Source: Chara braunii
Lineage: Eukaryota; Streptophyta; Charophyceae; Charales; Characeae
DNA: 64,000 nt
NCBI GenBank assembly: GCA_003427395.1
Contig: BFEA01000371.1
Coordinates: 1,336,459 to 1,400,458 of the forward strand
Direction: 5' to 3'
Shown: piece by piece, positions 44,527 through 54,589 of the stretch
Numbering within the stretch: position 1 is the first letter of the stretch
Layout: each line of letters begins with the position of its first letter
Notes under the pieces: model-generated
What the model was told of the DNA's origin: nothing
Databases searched by the model: none
The model's input: the letters and a program-made list of their open reading frames with translations, nothing else
Made by a program: the position numbers and the translations under genes

Positions 44527-44806
44527 ATATTTATATCGTCAAACAGAACTGCCCGGTAAACTGTAGGCAGGGAGGGAGAAGAGGACAACAAACGAGGGGC
44601 TGTGACAAACTGTTTCGTCGGAGTTTCACCGACTCATCATATATATATATATATATATATAGGGGATTCTGCAGACTGTTGAGGGTTCAGCCTCCTGATG
44701 AGTCGGTGAAACTCCGACGAAACAGTTTGTCACAGCCCCTCGTTTGTTGTCCTCTTCTCTCTCTCTGCCTACGGTTTACCGGGCAGTTCTGTTTGTGACG
44801 ATATAT
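44527..44806. mobile_element. Inverted repeat carrying hammerhead ribozyme sequences
   Basis: Two arms of about 107 bp, 44532-44638 and 44698-44804, are nearly perfect inverted copies. Each holds GATGAGTCGGTGAAACTCCG (ribozyme half), then ACAGTTTGTCACAGCCCCTC, an ACAACAAACGAGG module and GCCCGGTAAACTGTAGGCAG or its complement. An (AT)n run (44637-44660) and the 5' half of the right-hand ribozyme lie between the arms. The module without an intact ribozyme also occurs at 14.5 and 14.8 kb, so this is a multicopy family. No protein is encoded. Confidence 0.85.
44671..44730 (+). ncRNA. Hammerhead ribozyme, type III, complete core
   Basis: A self-cleaving RNA fold. Stem III: 44671-44678 (GCAGACTG) pairs with 44723-44730 (CAGTTTGT), 8 bp with two G-U pairs. 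The cleavage triplet is GTT at 44678-44680, with cut predicted after 44680. Stem I: GAGG (44681-44684) pairs with CCTC (44691-44694) around a 6-nt loop. Core box CTGATGA is at 44695-44701. Stem II: GTCGG (44702-44706) pairs with CCGAC (44714-44718) around a 7-nt loop. Core box GAAA is at 44719-44722. Every invariant core residue is present. GUU is allowed by the NUH rule but usually slower than GUC. Stem III is the open one, so the class is type III, as in plant retrozymes. Catalysis itself is inferred, not shown. Confidence 0.9.
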
Positions 44807-45054
44807 GTCAATCAGACTTGCTGTGACCGCGTAGGCCTGGCCTTGAGGGCTGGGCAGGTCAGGGTAGTAGGTGCAATTTTTTGTTTTTGTTTTGGGCCAT
44901 GCTTATTTTCTCAGTATTGCTCCAATTTTAACAGACGTCCCGAAGGACAGAAGGTGCAATTTTTAGATTTTGCAAATATGAAAACAATGCATGAAAGATA
45001 TTCATACACAAACACAGCATTCATCACGTGTGTGCTTCTTGCAGTTGTTTGCCA

Positions 45055-45084
45055 CACACACACACACACAGAGACACGTACACA

Positions 45085-45122
<38 letters not shown>
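45055..45122. repeat. (CA)n(GA)n compound microsatellite
   Basis: (CA)n with GAGACACGTA interruptions, then (GA)n. The neighbouring 44807-45054 shows no gene. Confidence 0.95.
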
Positions 45123-45123
<1 letters not shown>

Positions 45124-45185
45124 TTTTCATCCATGCCATAAGTTGGTGTCTGATAGGCAAACCATTCAGTCGTTACAATATCGTG

Positions 45186-45460
45186 TCAGAAGCATTGGAA
45201 GCTAGCTCTACCCACTCGCCCGACTGACTCATGGTAAAAAGTATCCATGAATCTTTGGGTTTGTGCGGAATGAATGTGTGTCTAATGAAACTTTGATGCG
45301 TGCTTTCTAATGGTTTACAGAAGCATTGGAAGCTAGCCCTAGCCCTAGCCCTAGCCCTATCCCTATCCCTAAGAAGTCTCCCAATCCCTAGCCCTAACCA
45401 GTCTCCCAATCAACACATGGTACAGGTGGCCGTGAAACGTTGTGTTTGTGCGGGATGAGT
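45186..45460. repeat. Diverged direct duplication with telomere-like (CCCTAG)n
   Basis: CAGAAGCATTGGAAGCTAGC occurs at about 45187 and 45319. Each is followed by a similar GTTTGTGCGGAATGAATGTG/GTTTGTGCGGGATGAGTGTC block. The second copy carries a CCCTAG/CCCTAT hexamer run (45334-45371, about six units) and further CCCTA words to 45398. It resembles, but does not equal, the plant telomere unit CCCTAAA. Confidence 0.8.
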
Positions 45461-45476
45461 GTCTGTCTCGGTGTGC

Positions 45477-45480
<4 letters not shown>

Positions 45481-45553
<73 letters not shown>

Positions 45554-45779
45554 AGCGGTTACATGGCTGAAACGTGAGAGACCTGTGTGCTCGTCATGAC
45601 CGCTTTTGGTTCTCTAGGGTGGCAGGATTCTGAAGTGTGATGAGATCCTCCCCTCGCATCTGGTTCGTGTACGCTCCTCTCAGAGTTCAGTGCTTGTAAC
45701 ACTTGATTGTTGGGCTGCATCTCATTGCATGAGCATTTCCATGATGGTACAGGCTCGCATGCACNNNNNNNNNNNNNNN

Positions 45780-45836
<57 letters not shown>
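45481..45836. repeat. Two (GA)n tracts with a 15-N gap
   Basis: (GA)n at 45481-45546 and again at 45780-45836. The second directly follows 15 N at 45765-45779. The sequence between them is unique non-coding DNA. Confidence 0.95.
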
Positions 45837-45838
<2 letters not shown>

Positions 45839-47690
45839 TCAGGACAGTGGCATGTATTTTGCCCAACTGGTTTGGTGGACATAATTGTTTGTTTGTTGGT
45901 TGTGATGTGTGCCAGTTGGTGGCATGAAGGGCTGTTAAGGGTGCCTGTGTTCTTTAAGCGTAATTTAGAATTCTGCGGGCATATTCACACCAGGACTGTC
46001 CAGGATGTATCTAAGCACAGTTATGGCGAAGCTCTGTCCTTAAAGATGTTTTGCGAGTTTGTCCTTATGATTCTGCAAAGGGAAAAGGGGATTATGGTAC
46101 ACTAGTTTCAGCTTTACGGTGTACTTGCACGGGGACTTTTTCCACTTCTCTGTGGACGTAAATTGTGCCCCAGGTCCATCCAGCCTAGGTTGGAAAAGCG
46201 GTCATATCCATTCAGGAAAGTCGTTAGTGTGAGTATGCCGTCAGCCCCTTAGATGCTTGTAGACTTAGACTCTGCTGACCTGACCGGCAAGCTTGAAAGT
46301 CCGTCCAGTCCGGAATACTGAGTAAGAGGAACAGAGGGTATATCTGCAAATTGAACTCGCACACGATGATTATCGTAAACAAAAAAAAAAAAAGACACCG
46401 ATGGTCATCGTTGACTCCGAGACTGGGATCTGGTAAACATCTGCGTGCCTTTTTTTTTTTTTTTCATGGACTTGACATCCGTGTGTATTTCCATTGTGAA
46501 GGAATATTTTCATTTCTGTTTTCTTTTTTTGCTTTTTGTCGACTATTATTGTGGAGCATTTGAATTCCCTCAGCTAGATATCAGTAGGGTCTTTGGCCAA
46601 CACGGGTGTGAGTGTGAGTGTGAGCATGAGTTGTTGTGTATGGTGTGTGGGAGATGTGTGGGAGAGTGTTGGTCTTAGACACTGCTACTACTTGATGGGG
46701 GGTGGAGGATGATGAAAAGGGAGGCAAAGCTACTGGCAAAATGCTTGGTCTTTGTGTTATCCGGATTCCTATTGGCGGCCCCCAACCCTGCACCCCCTTA
46801 ACTGCCAAGGCAGGGGGCAACATGCAATATCCCCTTCACCTGGAGAGGTAGTTATGCCTTGCAGGCGTCCCCTCTATATAGCCTTAGGAATAGGTAGGCA
46901 GTGAAAGGCCAAAGAATTTTGAGGGAAAAAAACAGAAACCCGGTTGACCCTCAAATGAGAAAAAAAAAAGAGGTTTTCAGCCGTGTACCGACTGAGGTAG
47001 GCCAGCTGGTATTTTTTCCTTTCTTTTTTAACGGCTGGTGGGGCGGCATTCCCCCCCCCCCAAAAAAAAGCCCAGGGTGTTGTAGAGGCCAAGGATCAGA
47101 CCCGCGGTGATTGCTGGTAGAGGCAGCCAATGGTTGTCCGTACAGGGTAGGCCACCTATCTTACCCATCCCCACATTAATACTCCCAGCGGCAGTGACAA
47201 GCACCAAGGCTGAGCCGACCAGCCAGCCCTAGAGGAAGCGGAAGCGGACGAACCTTGCCGTATGGGAACTTCGGACGCCAGGCTCATGCAGTCTTCTACA
47301 GGCCCAATTCAGGCAGGCCAGCGCCTGCGGACACATCCTACCGTCCTTCCCCTAGCTTACCCAAGGCTAGGCGGAACTCAGACTAGCCGGAACGACTTAT
47401 ATCCCTACCCTACCCTAGAGCTAAGCCATGCGCGAGTAGACCCCGTCATATACCTGATAGACCCCCCCAGCCCAATATAGTAATTGTGTGCATATGTCTG
47501 TGCCCAGAGGATATGTATGTTTGTATGAGCTCATAGGGCCATGTTTTTGGTGTCTGCCCGAAGGCTATGTGTGCTCTGTGTAACTGTATAGCGAGATGTA
47601 TGTGCCCAAAGGCCAGATATGTGCAGTACTATGTAGAGGGAACTCCGTGTTCGTTTTGGAGAGATGACAGGCCAAGCTGGACAAGAACCC
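45837..47690. other. Intergenic, no gene recognised
   Basis: Non-coding with poly(A)/poly(T) runs (46381-46393, 46450-46464) and a (GTGTGA)n-like spot at 46603-46625. No supported gene. Confidence 0.5.
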
Positions 47691-47705
47691 CCACCAAAGT
47701 CCGAA

Positions 47706-47775
47706 GCCAGACTCGAACCCGTGATCTGTGACATGTGACACGAAGACTCTACCATTAGAGCGACAATCGCGAACG
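47706..47775 (-). mobile_element. tRNA-like / tRNA-derived SINE segment
   Basis: On the minus strand the A box reads TCGCTCTAATGGTAGAG (+ 47747-47763) and the B box reads GGGTTCGAGTCT (+ 47709-47720). The D-stem pairs, but acceptor strands do not match and the anticodon region is too long. It is therefore a tRNA-derived SINE head or a tRNA pseudogene. Confidence 0.6.
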
Positions 47776-48001
47776 ACCCGTGTGTGATATACCAGACTGG
47801 GGAAATCAACAGAGCAAACATGGGCAACAGCCACAAGCAACCCACACAGTATCAAGACCCAACATACAACACCATGGACAAACCCTTGGGTGGTGCGCAG
47901 ACAGTGTCTGTATAAGCTTACCGTGGGTCAGCCCAAGCGGTATGTGTCCAGCCGTGCGTCATTGTAATGCCCTGCCGGTGTCCATGCACAAGGCTGCAAT
48001 T

Positions 48002-48078
48002 GAGTTTTGAACCCGCAACCTCATACTGCAATGTGCATTTCCAACCGGTGCTCTAACTACTGAGCTACATCGTATCGG
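48002..48078 (-). mobile_element. tRNA-like / tRNA-derived SINE segment
   Basis: The minus strand has the A box TAGCTCAGTAGTTAGAGCA (+ 48049-48067) and the B box GGGTTCAAAAC (+ 48004-48013). The first is a near-perfect tRNA D-arm. The acceptor stem does not pair, and the region between boxes is longer than in a tRNA. It differs from the SINE at 47706, so two tRNA-derived heads lie within 400 bp. Confidence 0.6.
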
Positions 48079-48331
48079 ATGGAATGTGTGGTATCCGTCC
48101 GATTTGTCCAGGATTTGAACTTAAGATACCTGCTCATGAGGAGTTACATGAACATGCATGTGGACCGAAAAAACAAACAAACAAACATGCATGTGGACTA
48201 CTGAGGTGGGCTCTGCAAACATTTAAAGGGCTACTTCTCTGATAGAAAGGGTTGCCTGTTTGGCAGTGCTAACACTGAGAAGGGTTGGGAGGTTCCTGTT
48301 CTTCTTGTCCCCTTTTCCTGTCCTATGACAG

Positions 48332-48372
<41 letters not shown>

Positions 48373-48489
48373 GATAGGACAGGAACCTGATCGACAACGG
48401 ATATCCAGGGCCTTGCCCGAAAACTTGCAAATTGGTGGAGAGTTCCCATCACCGCGGAATGGCCTCCAAAACTCACCAAAATGAGGTCA

Positions 48490-48596
48490 GGCTTGGCCGC
48501 ACCACCTCCCCAACTTCTCTTCTCACGCCATCCTATCTGGTGAGGCATGGCCGCACCACCTCACCAAACTTCTCTTACTCACGCCATCCTATCCCG
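48490..48596. repeat. About 53-bp tandem duplication
   Basis: GGCTTGGCCGCACCACCTCC... and GGCATGGCCGCACCACCTCA... are adjacent and each ends ACGCCATCCTATC. A 39-nt poly(T) run precedes at 48332-48371. Confidence 0.9.
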
Positions 48597-48752
48597 ACAG
48601 GTCGGCTAAGGACAAAGCAAGCAAACAAGAAACCGGTCCCGACCGGTAGGAAACTCACCAATTTGGAGGCTTGCCGAGAGCTCCTACCAAAAGTCGATGT
48701 TGCAGGCGGGGACTCTCGGGTGGGTTTGGTGAGTGCTCACTAACCCAAAAAT

Positions 48753-48909
48753 TTAACCCACCGGAAGTCGCGGCTTGTATACCGCCTGCCATTGCTACAG
48801 TGCCGCGATGATTCCGCTTGAATGAATTTATATCGGCACCCCAGACCATTCATCCCAGCACGTTGCGGCTTGTATACGGCCACGACTTTCGGAAGTACTG
48901 GTGGTTTAA
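48753..48909. mobile_element. TTAA-family MITE, about 157 bp
   Basis: It starts TTAACCCACCGGAAGTCGCG and ends AGTACTGGTGGTTTAA. The arms continue inward as GCGGCTTGTATAC-like words on both sides. Confidence 0.75.
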
Positions 48910-49169
48910 CTACTTCTGACTCCTGACAAATCTAATGCTAAAAAAGATTGGTGAGGTGGTGCAGAGACGCCGACGTCACCAGAAACCAAGTTTGGTGAGG
49001 GGTGCAGTGAGCCCCATAATGTAAGCATGGGAACTACCGTATTAGAGGGATTTATCCAAGGTCGTTGAGGGAGGGGATACTAGATGCCAACGCTTTGGGC
49101 CTCCATCCACCACTCACCATATGCTCATTTTACACATTTGGTGAGGGATGGAGCGAGGCCCTTTGAGTA

Positions 49170-49610
49170 CGGCCGTGCCAATTCTGGAATCGATTGGCGG
49201 AGGCGGCGAACCAGTTAACCGCTTGAAAAGACCAACAAGAAAATCCCCAACTGTACCCAAATGATTAAACCGCCAGTACGTTTGCCCGCTTGAAAAAAAA
49301 TAGTGTGGCGGTTAACTGTTTCCCCGCCTCCGCCAATCGAATCCAGCTGGACTCGATTCTGGATTCGGGTGGCGGCTAACTGTTTCGCCTTTGAGTATGG
49401 CCGTGCCGATTCTGGACCCGAATGATTAAACCGCCAGTACCTCGCCTCATATCGGCCGTGGGCGAGAAATTCAACTGCGCGCCACTGTTTCGCGGATGTA
49501 TGTGGTTGAGGCCGCCCGCTGTTTCACCGCTTTCCGTGTCTCCGCGTTAACCGCCACACAATTTTTTTTCAAGCGGGCAAACGTACTGACGGCTTAATCA
49601 TCCGGGTCCA
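49170..49610. mobile_element. Nested TTAA-family MITE remnants
   Basis: Ends GATTAAACCGCCAGTACG (49263) and GATTAAACCGCCAGTACC (49423) and the converse CGTACTGACGGCTTAATC (49580) enclose inverted words, including CGATTGGCGGAGGCGG/CCGCCTCCGCCAATCG (about 49190 and 49324). At least two copies are nested. Exact boundaries are not resolved. Confidence 0.6.
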
Positions 49611-49902
49611 GTTATTCTAAGCGCTGCAGTGAGCAGTTGCTGAACTCCCTGACGAGTCGGTCACAACTGGAGTAGGGACTAGGAAAAGCTGCAGTGCTCC
49701 CAGTGACCCAGTCTTTCATGTTCTGGGAGATTTTATTGGTCTTTGTGGACTGTGGAGAGCGGAAGAATAGGGCGGACCCGTGGAGTCATATGCCAGTGTA
49801 GTGCCTGACTCTGAGACTACATCATCACCGGAGAGAGTCCCAAATAAGCTGAAGTATTTGGACTCTCAATTACTGGTCTCCTCCAGGGGTCTTCATAGTG
49901 AA

Positions 49903-50004
49903 CTACCATCTTCACTCGAATACAGCGCATGGTCATTATAGCTGTATTCGGGGCAACTCTGAGTCTAGATACAACAGTACATTGTATTCGGGTGAAGACG
50001 GTAG
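49903..50004. mobile_element. MITE, CTACCGTCTTC family
   Basis: Left CTACCATCTTCACTCGAATA and right ATTCGGGTGAAGACGGTAG are clean inverted arms. The interior has TGGTCATTATAGCTGTATTC. Confidence 0.9.
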
Positions 50005-51509
50005 TAGTCTGTGAGAGGCCTCTGTTGGCCTGTACGGAATACTTGGCTTTCCCCCCCCCCTTCCTTTTTTTTAAGGGTGCTTGTATTGTTAGTGTACTGG
50101 AGTGGGTTCAGGTGGACTGGTAGTAGCAAACAAGCGTCGCCTTGGAGTGCGCCAGTGCATCCTTCTCGTGGACCAGTGGTTTAGTGCCTCTGTTGTACTT
50201 TGTTGCCATGCTATTGCACACGTTTTTTTTTTTTTTTGAGGTAAGTACGTTCATGTCACTTTTGAGTATTGAATGGGCCAAAAAAACATGCGGCGACAAA
50301 GAAAACTGCTCCGGGTTCGAAAAGGCAACGAAAGTACCGACGGCCGTGGTGTCAGAACGGGTGTGTCTTACAGGCCGTGGTGTGAGGGTTTACCCCTCGG
50401 CTTAAGGCCCTACAGCAGGCGCGTGCCCGCCCGAAGTGAAGTCGGCCGCCCTGAATGTCAATGTGCCCTGAGTTCGTCAATTTTTGCAAATCTTGGCGGG
50501 CGCCAGACGGTTGCCACGCGCCAGTTGGTTACATCCTCCTTGCTCGTGAGAATCCAAAATATTTGTGAGCCTTTCAGGCTCTTCCAGCAACGTGGTCGAA
50601 CTTCAAGCAGGGAGCACCGCACGTTTGTGACTGAGTGGTTGGGCATGGCTAACCAATTCGGTCCCAGGCCACTGTGTGAACTGGCCCGGGTGCAGACACT
50701 TTGGCCGAGACTGAGGCTACTGGAAACTTGGTCTCACATGGGAAGCAAGTGGAAAGCGCCCGCCACTTTCCATATAGGAAAGGGCTGGGCTCCGTGTTGG
50801 GGGCTGGGCACTTGCGTGCAGACGCGGCAGTGCTGCTGGAGCTAGCGCTTGCCGGCTGCTGCGTTAGCGCCTGGGCAAGTGTGCGCGCGCGTGCAGTCAT
50901 GCTAGAAGACAGGGCGCTGCTGAGGGCAGCGCCATAGCCAGCACCACGTAGCAGGGGCTGGGCTTGGATAGCCAGTGGAGGTGGTGGTGGTCTTCGTGTA
51001 TGAGGGAGAAGACGTGGGTGATGAAGACCAGGGAGAGATAGAGAGAGAGAGATGAGGATGATGATGTGAGGGCACGTACCTGGTCTTGGCGATGGTCCTC
51101 AGAGTCGACATCTTCATGTACTTGCCGCTGACGTCAACAGGTTGCATTGTCAATTCGTAGGCTGGTAGTAGCTGTGTGATTGTAGTCCGGGCGCTGAGCG
51201 CCAAGTAGGAGAAAGGGCTCTGGATACATATGTCGGTGGTGGCGAGAGTATGCTCTCATTGACATTCGGATTCGGAGCTTTGGTTCTCTGTTGGTGGAAT
51301 ATCAGTGCATTTCTGCTTTCTGGACAGCGTTGGACTTTCTGGCTTTCAATGTGATTTTGCATTCTGGAAATCTGTCATTTCGCTATCTCTCATTTTCCTT
51401 GCAGTGGTGTCAGAGGGAAAAAAAAAAAAAGCCCAACGGATACTTTTGGACCGAAATTACTCATTTTGAGTTGGCGTGTGGTTTCTTTGCCGGCGCGAGT
51501 TTTTTTTTG
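50005..51509. other. Mostly unassigned; one possible exon at 51076-51178 (-)
   Basis: Unlike its surroundings, this stretch has moderate GC and few repeats. On the minus strand a piece between an acceptor-like CACACAG and a donor-like AG|GTACGTG would encode LLPAYELTMQPVDVSGKYMK and onwards to IAKTR. This could be an internal exon of an unrecognised gene, but no neighbouring exon could be linked. I do not recognise the peptide. Confidence 0.3.
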
Positions 51510-51517
51510 CCTTTAGG

Positions 51518-51582
51518 CTAGGCTACCAGCCGGGCCGCCTGGGTCGCGGGTGGCCAGCCCGTGCAAGGACCAAGGACGGTCC

Positions 51583-51618
<36 letters not shown>

Positions 51619-51798
51619 AAAAAAACCGAGAAAAAACTATGTTCTGCAGAAAAATAAACTGAACAACTTTTGCCTGAGGGTCACGTCGAAATTCTTTACC
51701 AAAAAAACAAAAATTCAAAAATATTTTTATTACTTTTATTTTTGTTATTTTTTTTGGCCCGGCCGGGCAAGTGACCCCGGGCCACTCTGGTAGCCTAG
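51518..51798 (+). mobile_element. hAT-like MITE, CTAGGCTACC family, perfect 8-bp TSD
   Basis: A full-length 281-bp element. Left CTAGGCTACCAGCCGGGCCG, right ending CACTCTGGTAGCCTAG. Perfect 8-bp direct repeats CCTTTAGG lie at 51510-51517 and 51799-51806. The terminal inverted repeat is only about 11 bp. The interior has GGCCAGCCCGTGCAAGGACC, a poly(A) tract and TTTTGCCTGAGGGTCACGTC. An 8-bp target duplication is characteristic of hAT transposases, so it would be mobilised in trans by one. Confidence 0.93.
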
Positions 51799-52196
51799 CC
51801 TTTAGGATTTCAAAACATGCCCTGTCCACCGTTATTTCTTTCTTTTTTTTTTTTTTATATATAAGCTTCGGTTCTTTTGCTGTTATTCTATACGTGCTTT
51901 TTTTTTTTTTTTTGCTGTTCTATACAAGTTGATGCAGGTCTACAACAAGGTGAGGAGCTGGAATAGATGATGATTTTTTGTTCTTTGTGCTGCGTGACTC
52001 CAAATTTTATGTTTGTCACGTACGTGGTCCACTGCTGATGATTTTTTTTTATTTTCTTTTTCGAAAAATGATCAATCTTTATTGATATATGAAAGCCGGG
52101 AACCGGCCCTGGCGTCCCTTACAGTGGTCTTCTGTTGTGTAATTGCCAACAATTGTTATTGTCAACGAATGTTAAAGTTGGGAAAATGTAATTTTT

Positions 52197-52678
52197 CTAA
52201 ACCACCAGCACCCGGCCCAGCTATTGATGCCTAGATAATAGATAACTGATTTTGTGAGAAACATACACAAGCAAATCACAGTCTCTGAAGACACAGTATC
52301 AAAAAGCTCATGTATATTCACGTACAAGGTACAGAAGCACACATATACAACTGATTGCATGCCGGTTGGGATATGGCTCCCCGGTTTCGACCGCAGCCAT
52401 GCGGTCATCCTCAGGGGGGTTCCACCATACTACACCCTTCACTCTTCTCCGTCCTTCCACTAACCCACCTCCGCCGTTGACCTACTGCCCGTCTCTGGAG
52501 ACAAACAGTAGTCGCTAGCGTCGGACCTGGAACCCCCTGCGCACAGGGGCGCCGTTTCATTTTCTTTTTGGCTGGCGCTTCCAGCCATTGTGGTTCGGTA
52601 CCCCAAAGCCCGTAGGTCGCGGCGCGTTAATGTGAAACGCCCGCGGCTAATGTATGGGCCATGTACTTGGTGGTTTAA
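52197..52678. mobile_element. TTAA-family MITE, about 482 bp
   Basis: Left CTAAACCACCAGCACCCGGC, right GGGCCATGTACTTGGTGGTTTAA. It contains the GGCTGGCGCTTCCAGCCA word shared with the 39.5 and 40.9 kb copies. Confidence 0.7.
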
Positions 52679-52923
52679 GCCTTAAGGTCTTTGGGAGGAG
52701 CACAGTTAGACCGGAGGGAGCAACGGGTTCTGTGACAGGCTTGGAAGGAAACCCTGTGGGACGGCCTGATACCATTAAATTTTTAGAACCAATTGGTGCC
52801 TGTTGAGTGCAGCTGGATCGGCATATGTGGTCGGAGCTAATTCTCTGTTAGTGGCATGGTGCAGTGTTTTCACATTGCAAAGCTGTTTCTTGGCAGAATA
52901 ACAGACTGAAGGCAGGTTTTCTG

Positions 52924-53040
52924 ACTACCATCTTCGCCCGAACAGAACGCCAAGTCATTATCACCGTATGCGGACTGAAAATTGCACCAAGTACGGCTAT
53001 GATGATGACCGGGCGTTCTATTCGGGGGGGAAGACGATAA
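52924..53040. mobile_element. MITE, CTACCGTCTTC family
   Basis: Left ACTACCATCTTCGCCCGAAC and right TTCGGGGGGGAAGACGATAA are inverted. The interior GCGGACTGAAAATTGCACCA is close to copy 1. Confidence 0.88.
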
Positions 53041-53795
53041 TGGGAAGCATGGCTGCCAAAAAAAGGATGTCCCTTGCCTGGGGTAGAGGCAACAGAGCAA
53101 GGGACAGCTGCCTTGATCTGCTGAGAGCATGATTCTGTGGCATTCCCTCCTGTACGGTGGGGACCACACACCAAAGGAGGGGACTGACACTTGTCTCCTC
53201 ATCATGATTGTGCGGGACCACTCCCTTTACCCACTGCAGCGCCTTGTCACTGAATGACCTGTACACACTCACGCACACAGCGTCTCCAGAGTCGAAACCT
53301 GTCTGAAAGCAATCAGAGCAGAGGTTCGAGAACCGCCGACCTCATGAATGTGACCATTATCGTCAGACGATGGTAGCACCTGTGAAAATTTAAAAATGAT
53401 CACCGTTATGGAGCACTGGCATAACGGCGTAAAAAAATTAGCAGACCGTGACAGCAATAAGCAAACTGCCGGTTTCGCGGTTGCTTGTCCAGGCACAAGG
53501 TGCTACCACCGTACTACCACGATGTGATTTCGGGCTGTTCCGTTAGGGTGTATATGGCAACAGGGGGGTCTTACCCTTTAAACTCCAAGCATGTGACCTT
53601 AAAAGAAAATATAAAGAATGGAATAAAATGCCATATGATTGAATAGCTGAACGTTATTCCCAGCGCAAACTTGCAGTCGGTGAGGATTGCATGTACTTAT
53701 CTAAGTGTTCGATGACGCCCGTAATGAATATGCGTATATGGGGACCTGGTGGTAGAAGCAGGGCAAGACGACATTGCACACAATCGTTGCCTGTG

Positions 53796-54060
53796 TTACA
53801 TCTCAGAGGAGGAGAGACTGCATGGCCATGTATTATTAATTTACATTTCAGAGGAGGAGAGACTGCATGGCCATGTATTATTAATTTATTATGTTTCAGA
53901 AATTCAGAGGGAAGACGGCATTGGCATTGCGCCGTGTTATATTTCAGAGAATCAGAGGAAAGATGGCATTGTCATATGTTATATATATTTCAGAAATTCA
54001 GAGTAAATATGTCATTGCGCAGGTGTTATATTCCAGAAGAAATACGGCATTTTGACATTG
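53796..54060. repeat. About 45-bp tandem repeat, degenerating rightward
   Basis: Two near-identical units (CATTTCAGAGGAGGAGAGAC...) at 53796 and 53841 are followed by three or four increasingly diverged units (TTTCAGAAATTCAGAGGGAA and similar). The flanking 53041-53795 shows no gene. Confidence 0.9.
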
Positions 54061-54139
54061 TGAGCTTTGGATGCAGCTGAAGCTGAAGCTGGGTAATGGC
54101 CCCAGTAGTACCGGTACCTCAAAGTGTTCTGTACAAATT

Positions 54140-54236
54140 GCATTTGGGACACAGAGCCCGGTTCCCAGCAGCACTTGTTGCTCCCCATGAATAGATTGGA
54201 GCTTTGTTTAAAAAAAAAAAAAAAAAAAAAAAAAAG
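54140..54236 (+). mobile_element. SINE-like element with poly(A)
   Basis: GGTTCCCAGCAGCACTTGTT, then GCTCCCCATGAATAGATTGG, then AGCTTTGTTT and a poly(A) tail of 25 nt. The CCATGAATAGATTGGAG word recurs at 55093. Confidence 0.65.
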
Positions 54237-54302
54237 TCTTCGGATGCTAGAGCAGCTCACCCTACCCCCAACACTGTAACAGCCGTTCGATGAATGGCAT
54301 GT

Positions 54303-54421
54303 CTATCTTCTTCCCCTGAATACACCGCACCGTTATTATAACTTATAACTGTATTTGGGGCATCTTTTAGTCTTAAAAAAACATCTATAATGCCTGTGCG
54401 TTGTATTCGGGGGAAGAAGGG
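54303..54421. mobile_element. MITE, CTACCGTCTTC family
   Basis: Left CTATCTTCTTCCCCTGAATA and right GTATTCGGGGGAAGAAGGG are inverted. The interior TTATAACTGTATTTGGGGCA follows the family. Confidence 0.85.
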
Positions 54422-54493
54422 CAGGAAACCTGGATATTTCAGTGACCTGCCAGCACCTTGGGCCTGCCATCCACTGACCTCTTTTTTTTTTTT

Positions 54494-54589
54494 NAAAACG
54501 GACATTTTTTATTTTTCTTACGAAATTGAAAGTCCAAACTGCAACCAAAATTTGATGAAATTTTGGGTTGCCCCTCGATGTATCTGGAC
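54494..54589. other. N plus misplaced copy of 58197-58291
   Basis: After a single N at 54494, the 95 bases 54495-54589 are identical, as far as I can read, to 58197-58291 within the MITE inside LINE 2. The copy ends exactly where a sequencing adapter begins. Together these indicate a gap filled with a mate-pair read. Confidence 0.85.

Noticed and set aside
48002-48078. A functional tRNA gene on the minus strand
   Set aside because: A and B boxes are good, but the acceptor strands do not pair and the anticodon region is too long.
50273-50845. 190-codon plus-strand frame
   Set aside because: No recognisable domain, an overlapping open frame on the other strand and an ordinary composition for chance openness in GC-rich DNA.
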